64,000 nt of DNA, from NCBI GenBank assembly GCA_905250115.1, contig CAJNOI010000034.1, forward strand, positions 612,028 through 676,027, read 5' to 3'. Numbering within the stretch: the stretch's first letter is position 1; each line of letters starts with the position of its first letter. Source of the DNA: Adineta steineri (lineage: Eukaryota > Rotifera > Eurotatoria > Adinetida > Adinetidae). A model generated the notes under the pieces. It ran no database searches. It saw only the letters and a program-made list of their open reading frames with translations, and had not been told where the DNA came from. The translations under genes and the position numbers were made by a program. Below are positions 63,928 to 64,000 of the stretch, piece by piece.

Positions 63928-64000
63928 GGTGCGGGGTGGGTGTGGTATGAGTATTATATCCCTTACATATTCGCCCTCACTCATACCCACACTCACCCCA
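63928..64000. repeat. Telomere-like G/C island 9 (runs to window edge)
   Basis: GGTGCGGGGTGGGTGTGGTA, AT spacer with ATATCCCTTACATATTCG, then CCCTCACTCATACCCACACT and CACCCCA. The array may extend beyond the window. Confidence 0.65.

Overview
This is eukaryotic nuclear DNA, about 70% A+T. It has compact multi-exon genes with mostly 45-70 bp GT..AG introns, standard stop codons and many short inverted-repeat elements. The gene families (two-membrane-segment surface proteins in tandem, F-box/LRR genes with one repeat per exon, NHL and FG-GAP surface proteins, atypical 7TM receptors, Tigger-like transposases) and repeated tracts of TGTGGG type point to a bdelloid rotifer. This is inference from recognised proteins and style; no marker gene settles the genus.

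Layout: 1-1743 minus, 3'-truncated ZCCHC2/14-like gene. 2487-4460 plus, type II membrane protein with two cysteine-rich modules. 5270-6160, wreckage of a retroelement ORF1 and a DDE transposase. 7598-12966 plus, complete 24-exon ABCC4/MRP4-like transporter. 13305-16065 minus, F-box + LRR gene. 17617-18119 plus, tryparedoxin/nucleoredoxin-like protein. 18515-19147, deleted Tigger/pogo transposon with TIRs and TA duplication. 19507-25023 minus, TRPA-like ankyrin ion channel. 28064-29547 plus, secreted chitin-binding protein. 31101-36185 minus, three tandem paralogues of an unknown membrane protein family. 36.2-45 kb, largely gene-free, with a 1.1 kb minisatellite, a 600 bp foldback and one arm of an inverted duplication. 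45082-46772 plus, FG-GAP beta-propeller membrane protein. 49371-49845 plus, small membrane protein, convergent with a 4E-T-like gene (49985-51006 minus). 53379-57219 plus, NHL-repeat surface protein with probable GPI signal. 58296-59200 plus, 7TM receptor. 59.6-61.3 kb, the other arm of the inverted duplication. 61943 onward plus, partial Thr-rich membrane protein whose intron holds an orphan ERGIC3-like exon.

No operon-like logic links the genes. They are independent transcription units, many for the cell surface (channel, transporter, receptor, adhesive propellers, chitin binding). Four coding regions (LRR, TRPA, NHL, GPCR) carry a single-base frame break. In at least three the break lies in a homopolymer run, which suggests residual long-read assembly error as readily as gene decay.

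The most interesting structure is non-coding. (1) About a dozen dispersed islands, mostly with a G-rich TGTGGG-like arm followed by a C-rich arm, the orientation of a head-to-head telomere fusion. (2) A pair of inverted ~1.7 kb duplicates 15 kb apart, one of which carries a clean 554 bp TIR insertion absent from the other. (3) Several long palindromic MITE-like elements.
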